DNA of 64,000 nt from Thermaurantimonas aggregans. GTDB taxonomy: Bacteria > Bacteroidota > Bacteroidia > Flavobacteriales > Schleiferiaceae. The position numbers and the translations under genes were made by a program. The stretch covers positions 51,576-115,575 of the forward strand of contig NZ_BHZE01000008.1 of assembly GCF_003851885.1 (NCBI RefSeq). The letters run 5' to 3'. The notes below the pieces were generated by a model that worked only from the letters and a program-made list of their open reading frames with translations, was not told the origin of the DNA and ran no database searches. How positions within the stretch are numbered: position 1 is the stretch's first letter; every line of letters starts with the position of its first letter. Below are positions 35,189 through 42,745 of this stretch, one piece after another.

Positions 35189-35897
35189 AAAAAATCTCTT
35201 GCTTACCGGTGCCTCTGGCGGAATTGGTCGCGCAATCATCCCTGTATTGGCAGAGGCTGGGTACAAACTCTACCTGCAAGCAAATAGGCAAGCTGAAGCT
35301 TTAATGGAGTTTATAGACGAAAAAAAGATAGACGCTGTTGTAGTGCGCTTGTCGCTTCGCACGGCCGACGATGTACGAGCATTGCGAAAAAAAATCGCTG
35401 ACCCGATACATGTGCTTGTGGCAAATGCGGGCATCAGTCGATCAGCACCAGCCCACAAGATGAAAGAACGCGATTGGCAAGAAACTTTGGATGTGAATTT
35501 GTCTGTTCCATTCTATTTGGCACAATCGTTCTTCTCTGATATGCGAGCGGCTGGTTTCGGCAGGGTGATTTTTGTATCGTCGGTCGTAGGCTCTACCATG
35601 GTGCGAGGCACTGCGGCTTATGCTGCCTCAAAGGCAGGCTTGATGGGCTTAGCGAGGGCATTGGCTGCTGATTGGGCTGCCTTTGGAATCACTGCAAATT
35701 GTATAGCCCCCGGCTACATGGATGCCGGAATGATCGAACAAATACCGGAAAATATCTTACCCTACTTTCGAGATAAGAGCGTGCAAGGCAGGCTTGGTCC
35801 GGCCGATGAGATCGGATATGCCATCGCCTACTTAGCTTCGGAAAAAAGCAGCTTCGTAACCGGACAAACACTGCACATTAACGGAGGAATTGTGTAA
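35175..35897 (+). CDS. Short-chain dehydrogenase/reductase, FabG-like
   Basis: A 240-residue NAD(P)-dependent reductase. Features: nucleotide-binding GASGGIGR (12-19), NAGIS (about 84-88), catalytic Ser in FVSSVVGS, Tyr and Lys in AAYAASKAG, and the FabG-type ending SSFVTGQTLHINGGIV. FabG reduces 3-oxoacyl-ACP, but many close relatives reduce sugar or polyketide ketones. It is the third gene of a coupled set with the toroid protein and the AAC(3)-fold enzyme (14-base overlap), so it probably reduces a precursor in the same pathway rather than being the housekeeping fabG. It is followed by a long non-coding stretch. Confidence 0.88.
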   Translation: MDEPKKNLLLTGASGGIGRAIIPVLAEAGYKLYLQANRQAEALMEFIDEKKIDAVVVRLSLRTADDVRALRKKIADPIHVLVANAGISRSAPAHKMKERDWQETLDVNLSVPFYLAQSFFSDMRAAGFGRVIFVSSVVGSTMVRGTAAYAASKAGLMGLARALAADWAAFGITANCIAPGYMDAGMIEQIPENILPYFRDKSVQGRLGPADEIGYAIAYLASEKSSFVTGQTLHINGGIV

Positions 35898-36388
35898 AGT
35901 CGAACAATAATCCTGGGCCAAGCCGGAGTGAGTTTGTCCTTTTTTATACTCGTTTCATTGAGCTTTTTTCGAATTAGACCCATTCAAAGCCGATAGGCTG
36001 AGGATAGCAGAATGGATTGCAACGTATAGCCACTGCTGATAAGCCGTAGCGAGGCTAATTGGCTCAGACGACTAATACTCTTGCTGCCATTTGTTGAAAG
36101 GCCCCAAAAGGCATACAGATTACCAAAAATAAAGGTGCTTTAAAGCTTTTAACACAGACAAACCAAAACATTATCATAAAGAAGGGATGGTTTAGACCTG
36201 TGGTGATGCTTCCAATTACAAGGCGAATATGAGTGGTGAGCCCGCCCCTTGGAGAAGGTGCTCAAAGCACATACCCGGGGAACAAGCTCTAAATAATAAT
36301 GGTGTTAAAACCTTTTGCCTATAGGATATTCAAAAATGCTGAGTCAAGGGAATTGGCTATCTATCTTTACGCCGGTACACAGGTAGCT
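35898..36388. other. Long non-coding stretch with nested stems (candidate structured RNA or mobile-element remnant)
   Basis: About 490 bases between the reductase and the glycosyltransferase, unusually long for this gene-dense window. The clearest structure is at about 36239-36291: GAGC pairs with GCTC, CCCC with GGGG, and GTGCT(CAA)AGCAC forms an inner hairpin, giving a nested stem. Base composition is more GC-rich than typical gaps here. Forward frames are broken by many stops. On the minus strand a frame is open for 65 codons (36064-36261) but has no early start codon. It does not match RNase P RNA, tmRNA or SRP RNA motifs as I know them. It could be a non-coding RNA, or the non-coding end of a lost insertion sequence. 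Confidence 0.4.
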
Positions 36389-37300
36389 ATGATATCGATA
36401 CTGATACCGACCTACAACTACAATCCGACAACTACAGTACGCGAACTGCACAGCCAGTGTTTAGAGTTGGGCATCACCTTCGAAATATTGGTGGCTGACG
36501 ACGACCCTGACTCTGAGATGACCTCAGCCTATGCTCAGCTGAACGAGCTGGAACATGTACACGCATCGATTAACCCCGTAAATCTGGGTAGAAGAGGCAA
36601 TCGGGATTACCTGGCTTCGAAAGCTCGGTACGAATGGCTACTGTATTTAGACGAAGATGCAGTAATTACTCATCGGTCATTTGTAAAAAATTACATATCA
36701 AATCTGAGGCCTGGTGTGGTGATTTGTGGAGGGGTGGACTACTGTGCAACGCTACCAAAAACAGAGAAGAAGAAATTGCGCTATCGATATGGCCTGCGCA
36801 GCGAGGTAGTGGCTGCCGCTGACCGCAATTCTGCTCCCTACAGTTCGTTCATAACGTTTAACTTTTTAATTCCCAAAGAAATATACATCAAACTCCCAAA
36901 GCATACCGAAATCGTAGGCTATGGGCATGAGGACACAATGATGGGGTATGACTTGAAATACAACTTCGTGCCTGTTCTGCACATCGACAATGCCGCTTGC
37001 CACAGCCAAATCGACAGCAACAAAGTTTTTTTGGAGAAGACCAAAGAAGCCTTGCAAAATCTGTCGCGCATGATGGCATCGGGCAAGGTGGATGAGGAAG
37101 TGACCATGTACAAGGTATATGCGCGAGTGCGATCAACAGGGCTTCACGTGATTTTGAGGGTATTGTATTCGCTTTTCGGCAAAGAACTGGAGAGTCATAT
37201 TTCGGATGGCCATCCCACGCTATGGATTTTTGACCTATATCGGCTAATGTACCTAAGCTACATACAGCCACAGATTACAACTCCCGGCGCATGGAGGTAA
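36389..37300 (+). CDS. Family 2 glycosyltransferase
   Basis: A 303-residue GT-A fold transferase. SILIPTYNYNP (3-13), LVADDDPDSEM (34-44) and the metal-binding LYLDEDAVI with D88 and D90 are the expected donor-site motifs; VGYGHEDTMMGYDL (about 200-213) provides the acceptor-side ED motif. The ATG at 36389 is chosen because the fold begins right there; the frame is open 30 codons further upstream (to 36299), but that part looks unlike a glycosyltransferase N-terminus and lies in the non-coding stretch. There is no membrane helix. It overlaps the next glycosyltransferase gene by 10 bases. Its probable role is in making a surface polysaccharide; sugar and linkage are unknown. Confidence 0.88.
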   Translation: MISILIPTYNYNPTTTVRELHSQCLELGITFEILVADDDPDSEMTSAYAQLNELEHVHASINPVNLGRRGNRDYLASKARYEWLLYLDEDAVITHRSFVKNYISNLRPGVVICGGVDYCATLPKTEKKKLRYRYGLRSEVVAAADRNSAPYSSFITFNFLIPKEIYIKLPKHTEIVGYGHEDTMMGYDLKYNFVPVLHIDNAACHSQIDSNKVFLEKTKEALQNLSRMMASGKVDEEVTMYKVYARVRSTGLHVILRVLYSLFGKELESHISDGHPTLWIFDLYRLMYLSYIQPQITTPGAWR

Positions 37301-39180
37301 GGCCTGACTTTTCGGTGGTCATTGTTTCGTACAATGTATCTGCCTATCTGAAACTTTGTTTACACGCAGTTTTTAAGGCCATTGGTAAGCATACCGTAGA
37401 GGTCTGGGTGGTAGATAATGCCTCGACCGACGACTCCGTACAGATGGTGGCTGAGTGTTTTCCAGAGGTTAGACTTTTGGCAAACACAGAAAACGTCGGA
37501 TTTTCAAAGGCCAATAACCAAGCGCTTCGATTGGCAAAGGGTCAATACTTGCTCTTGCTGAATCCGGATACGGTGGTGCCTGAAACAATTTTTGACACCT
37601 GTAAGCGTATCATGGAGGCACATCCAGAAGTGGGGGCTGCTGGAATTCGGATGCTCGACGGCGATGGTAGATACTTGCCCGAGAGTAAGCGAGGTATGCC
37701 TACACCTTGGGTTTCTCTAATTAAAATAAGCGGTATTTACAAGCTATTCCCTCGGTCGAAAGTATTTAATAAATATTATCTCGGGCATACCTCACCTCTT
37801 GAAAACCAGTATGTCGAAATTCTGGCAGGAGCCTTTATGCTGGTGCGTAGAGAAGTAGCTCAGCGCATTGGCTATTTACCAGAGGAATATTTTATGTATG
37901 GCGAAGATATAGATTTTTCATATCAATTACTTCAAAGTGGCTTTAAAAACTATTACATTGCAGAAGATAAAATTATCCATTTTAAGGGCGAAAGCACTAA
38001 AAAAGGCTCGCTCAATTATGTGTATATTTTTTATAAAGCAATGGCCATTTTTTCGGCTAAATATTTTGGAAAAGGAAATGCCTTTTTTTATCATGTTTTA
38101 ATAAGTTTTGGAATAATACTTACAGCTTTTGGAGCTGCCTTAAAGCGCTTAATTCAAGCCATTGGAATTCCGTTCGTAGAACTATTTGCTTTTTATGCCG
38201 GATTTTGGTACATTCACGACTATTGGGAGAAGAATCACCGATTTATTTCCGGAGGAGAATATCCACCAGAATACGTTTATGGTATTTTACCGCTGTATTC
38301 GCTCGTATTAATGCTCAGTATTCACCTGTCAGGTGGGTATAAAAAAACTCAAAAACTTTCAGATGCTCTTAGAGGCTTAGGAATCGGTTTTTTGATCATA
38401 ATTCTCTTTTACGGTTTGAGTCCTGAAAACTGGCGCTTTTCGCGTGCCATAATGGTCTTAGGTACTTTGTCAGCCTTGTTTTGGGTGCTTATTTTTAGAA
38501 ATATTCTGAAATTTTTAAAAATCATTCAACCCGACCTCACAAAAAGAGATCAAGTAGCTTGGATTATTACAAACTCAGAACATGAGCTCGACATATGCTC
38601 TAAGCACTTCCGGAATACAGCTTATTTTAATGAAAAGGTACTAGAAACTTCGTTTGATTCTTATAAAATTTTATTATCGGCTTTCAGGCCTGATTACGTG
38701 CTCTTTGATTCAGAATCAATCTCTTTTTCGAAAGCTATTTCCTTGGCTGAGAGGCTTCAAGATACTTCCGTAAAAATGCTTTATAAAATTCCAAAAGAAG
38801 CTACATTTGTAGGTGATGAAGTAGTAATCAATCTTTCAGATAATATCATAAATAATGACCTTAATGATATCCCTCTACAAAAGCGATTTTTCGACTTTGT
38901 TTTTGTAGTTTTTATAGTTCCTGCATTTTTTCCCTTTTTGAAGAAAAAAATTACAATTAAGAGCAAGGACATCAAAGATATTTTAATGGGAAAATTACAT
39001 TTAATAGGACATGGAGAAGCGCAAAAAAGCATTGTAAATTTATCAGATCACATTGTCAATTTAGGCATTTCAAATTACTCCTTCATTTCCACTGATTATT
39101 TTGCGCGATATTCACCTTTGAAGGATTTAAAAATCCTCAAAACGCTAAACCAAATTTACCAGAAAAATATTTTAGATTAA
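37291..39180 (+). CDS. Family 2 glycosyltransferase fused to membrane and sugar-transferase-like regions
   Basis: A 629-residue protein. Residues 1-270 form a rhamnosyltransferase-like GT2 domain (VVIVSYNVSAYLK, VDNASTDDS, NVGFSKANN, LLLNPDTVVP, EEYFMYGEDIDFSYQ). Several hydrophobic helices follow (about 275-410). The last 200 residues hold a Rossmann-like stretch (WIITNSEHELDICSKHF) and then K531-R-F-F-D-F followed by a hydrophobic helix, then GKLHLIGHGEA (567-577). The last two resemble KRxFD...GxxSLVGPRPE of polyprenyl-phosphate sugar transferases, but the catalytic part between them is only about 30 residues long, so the domain looks shrunken and probably inactive. The gene becomes more AT-rich in its second half. 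It overlaps the previous gene by 10 bases. Confidence 0.82.
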   Translation: MEVRPDFSVVIVSYNVSAYLKLCLHAVFKAIGKHTVEVWVVDNASTDDSVQMVAECFPEVRLLANTENVGFSKANNQALRLAKGQYLLLLNPDTVVPETIFDTCKRIMEAHPEVGAAGIRMLDGDGRYLPESKRGMPTPWVSLIKISGIYKLFPRSKVFNKYYLGHTSPLENQYVEILAGAFMLVRREVAQRIGYLPEEYFMYGEDIDFSYQLLQSGFKNYYIAEDKIIHFKGESTKKGSLNYVYIFYKAMAIFSAKYFGKGNAFFYHVLISFGIILTAFGAALKRLIQAIGIPFVELFAFYAGFWYIHDYWEKNHRFISGGEYPPEYVYGILPLYSLVLMLSIHLSGGYKKTQKLSDALRGLGIGFLIIILFYGLSPENWRFSRAIMVLGTLSALFWVLIFRNILKFLKIIQPDLTKRDQVAWIITNSEHELDICSKHFRNTAYFNEKVLETSFDSYKILLSAFRPDYVLFDSESISFSKAISLAERLQDTSVKMLYKIPKEATFVGDEVVINLSDNIINNDLNDIPLQKRFFDFVFVVFIVPAFFPFLKKKITIKSKDIKDILMGKLHLIGHGEAQKSIVNLSDHIVNLGISNYSFISTDYFARYSPLKDLKILKTLNQIYQKNILD

Positions 39181-39236
39181 ATTCTTGCCAAGTCCTTAAA
39201 ACACGCTCGTGTCTTAATGTAGCATGAACTTTTGGA

Positions 39237-39244
39237 TAACTTTG
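39237..39244 (+). promoter_or_regulatory. Bacteroidota -7 box immediately upstream of the LytM-like gene
   Basis: TAACTTTG matches TAnnTTTG and ends only 5 bases before the ATG at 39250. A start site 5-7 bases after the box would give an mRNA with almost no leader. It also argues against using the ATG at 39232, which lies upstream of the box. Confidence 0.45.
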
Positions 39245-39249
39245 CAGCA

Positions 39250-40107
39250 ATGTCGTTACGCGCCCGCATATCGAAATCGCTCAGAAATCGCTACCGTCTG
39301 GTAATCCTCAACGATGAAAACTTCGAGGAGCGCTTTTCCATCAAGCTCACGAAGCCCTTCGTTTTCACAGTAGTAGCGGGAGGCAGTTTGCTACTAGTGA
39401 TTGCTACTACGTTTATTATCGCATTTACGCCTTTGCGAGAATACATTCCTGGATATTCGAGTACAGAGTTGAAGCGCCTTGCCATACAAAATGCTCGTCT
39501 TGCAGACTCACTACAGCAGCAGTTGGCTTACACCGATCAATATCTGAAAACAATTCGAGCGGTAATAAATGGCGAAATCGAGCTGAATAGGGACTCCGTA
39601 AACATTCGCCAACTGACTGAGGAAAACAAGAAAAAGATCGATCTGAGTATTGGCAAGCACGATAGCTTGCTTCGGTACGAAATTGAACAGGAGGAAATGT
39701 ACAACCTCCAGCCCATTAGTAGAGAGCAATTTATAGCCGCTCTGCTATTGTTTAGGCCGGTAAAAGGAAGTGTCATTCAGGCTTTTGACTCTGAAAATAA
39801 ACGCTATCACATCGAAATTGCCACAGGCAATGGGGAAGCGGTAAAATCGGTACTCGACGGCACAGTGATTTTCTCAGAATTTAACCCAACATGGAATCAC
39901 ATTGTAATCATTCAGCATGCCAACGATTTGATATCCGTGTATCGAAATCTTGCATTTCCACTGAAACGCAAGGGGCAAACTGTGCAAACGGGTGAAGTAA
40001 TTTCATTTGTTGAAAGTTCTAAAGATGCAGATAGCCGACCCATTTTTGCCTTTGAATTGTGGCAAAAAGGCCAACCCATCAATCCTCAATTGTTCATTAA
40101 CTTCTAA
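39250..40107 (+). CDS. Membrane-anchored M23/LytM-domain protein, metal site degenerate
   Basis: A 285-residue protein. A short basic N-terminus is followed by one membrane helix (about 30-55, VFTVVAGGSLLLVIATTFII), then a coiled-coil region (about 75-140), then a LytM domain (about 165-285). Of the zinc-binding motifs, the HxxxD site reads RYHIEIATG and the HxH site reads PIFAFELWQ, so at least the second motif has lost both histidines. The fold is kept (VKSVLDGTVIF, HIVIIQHANDLISVYRNL, GQTVQTGEVISFV). Degenerate LytM proteins (EnvC, NlpD) activate cell-wall amidases rather than cut peptidoglycan, and such a role is likely here. It is followed 9 bases on by the GH3-like gene. Confidence 0.85.
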   Translation: MSLRARISKSLRNRYRLVILNDENFEERFSIKLTKPFVFTVVAGGSLLLVIATTFIIAFTPLREYIPGYSSTELKRLAIQNARLADSLQQQLAYTDQYLKTIRAVINGEIELNRDSVNIRQLTEENKKKIDLSIGKHDSLLRYEIEQEEMYNLQPISREQFIAALLLFRPVKGSVIQAFDSENKRYHIEIATGNGEAVKSVLDGTVIFSEFNPTWNHIVIIQHANDLISVYRNLAFPLKRKGQTVQTGEVISFVESSKDADSRPIFAFELWQKGQPINPQLFINF

Positions 40108-40116
40108 CCCAGGCAA

Positions 40117-41634
40117 ATGTCACTGAAATCAACACTTGCCCGACTTTATGCAGCCCATGTGGTGCGCTCTACCGAACGCTGGGCGTCCCACCCCCTGGAA
40201 GTTCAAATGCGCTGGCTTCATAAACTTGTTAATACAGCCAAACACACTCAATTCGGCAAAGACCACGACTTTACTAGCATCAAAAATTACGACGACTTCA
40301 AAAAGCGCGTACCCATCAACGACTACGAAGGGCTGAAGAACTATATTGAAAAAATAAAGGCCGGTCAATCAGATGTTTTATGGCCTGGCAAACCCCTTTA
40401 TTTTGCCAAGACATCGGGTACAACATCAGGCACGAAGTACATCCCCATCAGTCGAGAATCTATGCCCTATCACATCGCTGGGGCGCGAAACATGCTCTTG
40501 CACTACATACACCGAAGCGGAAAGGTCGACTTTGTGGATGGCAAAATGATCTTCCTACAAGGTAGTCCAATATTATCAGATACTAATGGCATCAAAACCG
40601 GTCGTTTATCGGGCATTGTAGCCCACTATGTACCTGCCTATCTGCAGCGCAACCGCATGCCCTCGTGGGATACAAATTGCATCGAAGATTGGGAAGCCAA
40701 GGTAGAAGCCATCGTGCGCGAGACAGTAAAGGAAGATATGCGCCTCATTAGCGGCATACCCCCCTGGGTGCAGATGTATTTCGAGCGCCTGCTACACTAC
40801 ACTGGCAAAGCCACCGTAAGCGAAGTATTTCCAAATTTTTCACTCATGGTGATTGGCGGAGTGGCTTTTGAGCCATATCAAAAGATTTTTGATAAACTCA
40901 TCGGCAAGACTATAGACACATTAGAGCTCTATCCAGCTTCCGAAGGATTCATTGCCTACCAGGATCAGCCTGACAATCGTGATCTTTTGCTTTTGCTCGA
41001 CGGCGGAATATTCTTTGAATTCATTCCAGCTGACAAATTTTTTGAATCCAATCCTCCGAGATACCATATAGGCGAAGTAAAAACGGGAGTAAACTATGCT
41101 GTTATTCTAAATACCAACGCCGGACTGTGGGGCTACAACATAGGCGATACCATCGAGTTCACTTCGACCTCACCCTATCGCATACGCGTAACCGGTAGAA
41201 TTAAGCACTTTATCTCGGCTTTTGGCGAGCACGTTATTGGTAGTGAAGTAGAATATGCTATAAATCAGGCTATTAAAGCACATGGTGGGCGCATTAACGA
41301 ATTTACTGTGGCCCCGCAAGTTACCCCACCTGAAGGCGGACTTCCGTATCACGAGTGGTGGATTGAATTTGATGAAATGCCCGCTGACATGTCTGCATTC
41401 GCTCTTACACTTGACCAAGCCTTGCAAGACAAAAACGTGTACTACAAAGACCTCATCACTGGAAAAATCCTTCGCCCTGCAGTGATAAGAACACTTCCAA
41501 AAAACGCCTTTAACCAATACATGAAATCCATCGGCAAACTCGGAGGGCAGAATAAGCTACCTCGACTGTCGAACGATCGAAAAATAGCCGAACAGCTGGA
41601 AAAGTTTTTTTCGAATCAGCAGGTGGACTTGTAG
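40117..41634 (+). CDS. GH3-family acyl-adenylating enzyme
   Basis: A 505-residue protein of the GH3 family (plant auxin-amido synthetases belong here), related to acyl-CoA synthetases. Motifs in order: PLYFAKTSGTTSGTKYIPIS (P-loop-like, about 89-108), LELYPASEGFIAYQ (about 268-281), AVILNTNAGLWGYNIGDTIEF (TGD-like, about 328-347) and RVTGRIKHFISAFGEHVI (hinge, about 353-370). It would adenylate a carboxylate and join it to an amine or thiol. Such proteins are common single genes in Bacteroidota, but their substrate is unknown. It is probably co-transcribed with the LytM-like gene (9 bases apart). Confidence 0.9.
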   Translation: MSLKSTLARLYAAHVVRSTERWASHPLEVQMRWLHKLVNTAKHTQFGKDHDFTSIKNYDDFKKRVPINDYEGLKNYIEKIKAGQSDVLWPGKPLYFAKTSGTTSGTKYIPISRESMPYHIAGARNMLLHYIHRSGKVDFVDGKMIFLQGSPILSDTNGIKTGRLSGIVAHYVPAYLQRNRMPSWDTNCIEDWEAKVEAIVRETVKEDMRLISGIPPWVQMYFERLLHYTGKATVSEVFPNFSLMVIGGVAFEPYQKIFDKLIGKTIDTLELYPASEGFIAYQDQPDNRDLLLLLDGGIFFEFIPADKFFESNPPRYHIGEVKTGVNYAVILNTNAGLWGYNIGDTIEFTSTSPYRIRVTGRIKHFISAFGEHVIGSEVEYAINQAIKAHGGRINEFTVAPQVTPPEGGLPYHEWWIEFDEMPADMSAFALTLDQALQDKNVYYKDLITGKILRPAVIRTLPKNAFNQYMKSIGKLGGQNKLPRLSNDRKIAEQLEKFFSNQQVDL

Positions 41635-41850
41635 TCGGCCCATAAATTTTACAATTTGCTCGAAGAAAATGGTATTTTTGTAGTATTTTAACTACATCAA
41701 TTGTGGTTTAATCCTTTGAACGAGTGATTCATTACACTGTAATTACAAAAAAGTCAATAAAGAGTAAAGAATTTCAGAAGTTACAAAAGAAAGCTAATAT
41801 TTTGTAAATCAAATATTTAAAAAAACAGATTAAAGAAATGCTTTATTTGC

Positions 41851-41881
41851 TTTGTAAAGCGAAACAAACATTCTACCTTTG
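41851..41881 (+). promoter_or_regulatory. Full Bacteroidota promoter for the coiled-coil/zapA operon
   Basis: TTTG at 41851-41854 and TACCTTTG at 41874-41881 are separated by exactly 19 bases, the full TTTG-N19-TAnnTTTG pattern of Bacteroidota housekeeping promoters. The downstream ATG lies 21 bases after the -7 box. This is the best promoter in the window. Confidence 0.75.
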
Positions 41882-41902
41882 CAACGAAGGTGAAAATCGA
41901 AG

Positions 41903-42190
41903 ATGAATTCTCTGGAATTACTGGTTATTAAGCTGAAAAACAAAGCTTCAGAGGCATATAACCAATTAAATTACCTCAGAGATGAAAATTTTCGATTGAG
42001 AGCAGAGGTAGCTCGACTGAAGAAGCGCATTCAAGAATTACAAAGCGAAAATGCGCGGCTTCTAGAGCTCCAAAATTCCCTTCAAACAGATTTGGACCGA
42101 AGCGAACATTACCATTCTCTTCAGGCCAAATCAAAAATTAACGAATTAGTGCGGGAGATCGACAAATGCCTTGCACTGATAGAGCAATAA
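41903..42190 (+). CDS. Coiled-coil protein upstream of zapA (ZapB-like)
   Basis: A 95-residue, almost wholly helical protein beginning MNSLELLVIKLKNKASEAY. Heptad repeats run through residues 1-70 (NFRLRAEVARLKKRIQELQ, ENARLLELQNSLQ), followed by a short C-terminal helix (KINELVREIDKCLALIEQ). It is translated 3 bases before zapA, and a strong promoter lies 21 bases upstream. Size, coiled-coil nature and place suggest a divisome helper like ZapB, which is a short coiled-coil partner of ZapA; this is inferred and sequence identity to ZapB was not judged. Confidence 0.75.
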   Translation: MNSLELLVIKLKNKASEAYNQLNYLRDENFRLRAEVARLKKRIQELQSENARLLELQNSLQTDLDRSEHYHSLQAKSKINELVREIDKCLALIEQ

Positions 42191-42193
42191 ACT

Positions 42194-42511
42194 ATGGACG
42201 TACAATCAGGAGAGTTCCTTAGAATAAAAGTACAAATTGCTGGGCGCTGGTATCCTCTCAAGATTAAGCGCTCAGATGAGCAGACTGTGCGCAATGCTGT
42301 AAAACTCATTGAAGACAGCTTGAGTGCACTCGAGCGTAGCTATGACGTGGCATCAAAGCAAGACCTGCTTGCCATGTGTGCCTTGCAGCTTGCCAACAAA
42401 CTGCTTACTGCCGAGAAAAAACAGCAAGAAGAAGCTCAAAATCTCGAGTTTCAACTCTCTGAAATTTACTCCATGCTCGACTCAGGTGTGCAAGACATTC
42501 CGTCGGCCTAA
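42194..42511 (+). CDS. zapA: Cell division protein ZapA
   Basis: A 105-residue protein. The N-terminal beta part (FLRIKVQIAGRWYPLKIKRSDEQTVRNAVKLI) and the C-terminal coiled coil (about 50-95, with QDLLAMCALQLANKLL) match ZapA, which bundles FtsZ filaments at the division ring. Length is normal. It is preceded by a ZapB-like coiled-coil gene (3 bases) and followed by a 6S-type RNA and rny, an order found in several bacterial groups (zapA next to the 6S RNA gene). Confidence 0.9.
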   Translation: MDVQSGEFLRIKVQIAGRWYPLKIKRSDEQTVRNAVKLIEDSLSALERSYDVASKQDLLAMCALQLANKLLTAEKKQQEEAQNLEFQLSEIYSMLDSGVQDIPSA

Positions 42512-42532
42512 CGTTCTTTATATACCACATTG

Positions 42533-42725
42533 CCCGCACTGAAGAACTATGTGCTAAACTCAACAGAAAATCCGATAAGGAGCACAGCCTGGTGAGACTA
42601 AAGCAGGTCGCAACCTACCTGCTTAGTAGGTGAACCATTCAGGTTCCAGCGAAAGCTTGAAGCTACACCGGCATCCTAAACGTGTCTAACGGGGTTTAGA
42701 CATCGCATTCAGTGCGGGTTTTTTT
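42533..42725 (+). ncRNA. ssrS: 6S RNA (6S-Flavo type)
   Basis: A structured RNA of about 190 bases between zapA and rny. The outer stem is a perfect 11 base pairs, CCCGCACTGAA (42533-42543) with TTCAGTGCGGG (42708-42718), followed by seven T (42719-42725) that would end transcription. Inside are a GCAGGT/ACCTGC hairpin and a TGTCTAA/TTAGACA hairpin with loop CGGGG near the 3' side, and a long open centre, as in 6S RNAs, which mimic an open promoter and bind the housekeeping RNA polymerase. The zapA-6S-rny order supports the call. The alternative is that it is only a terminator plus leader of rny, which the long range of the outer stem argues against. Confidence 0.85.
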
Positions 42726-42745
42726 ATTTTAAGTTATTTAAAGTT

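Noticed and set aside
35907..36080. Resemblance of short stretches (such as AATCCTGGGCCAAGCC) to group I intron core motifs, and of TCAGACGACTA to its R element
   Set aside because: The elements occur in an order that cannot fold as a group I intron, no matching S element was found, and no exon pair is broken; probably chance or recalled similarity.
36064..36261. A 65-codon minus-strand open frame that reads plausibly (hydrophobic, with PSPRGGLTTHIRLVIG)
   Set aside because: It has no start codon until about 27 codons in, overlaps the nested stems, and has no neighbour of known function; treated as part of the non-coding stretch.
36230..36300. Idea that the nested stems are RNase P RNA, tmRNA or SRP RNA
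   Set aside because: None of the conserved motifs (GAGGAAAGUC, tag reading frame, GGAAGCAG loop) is present.
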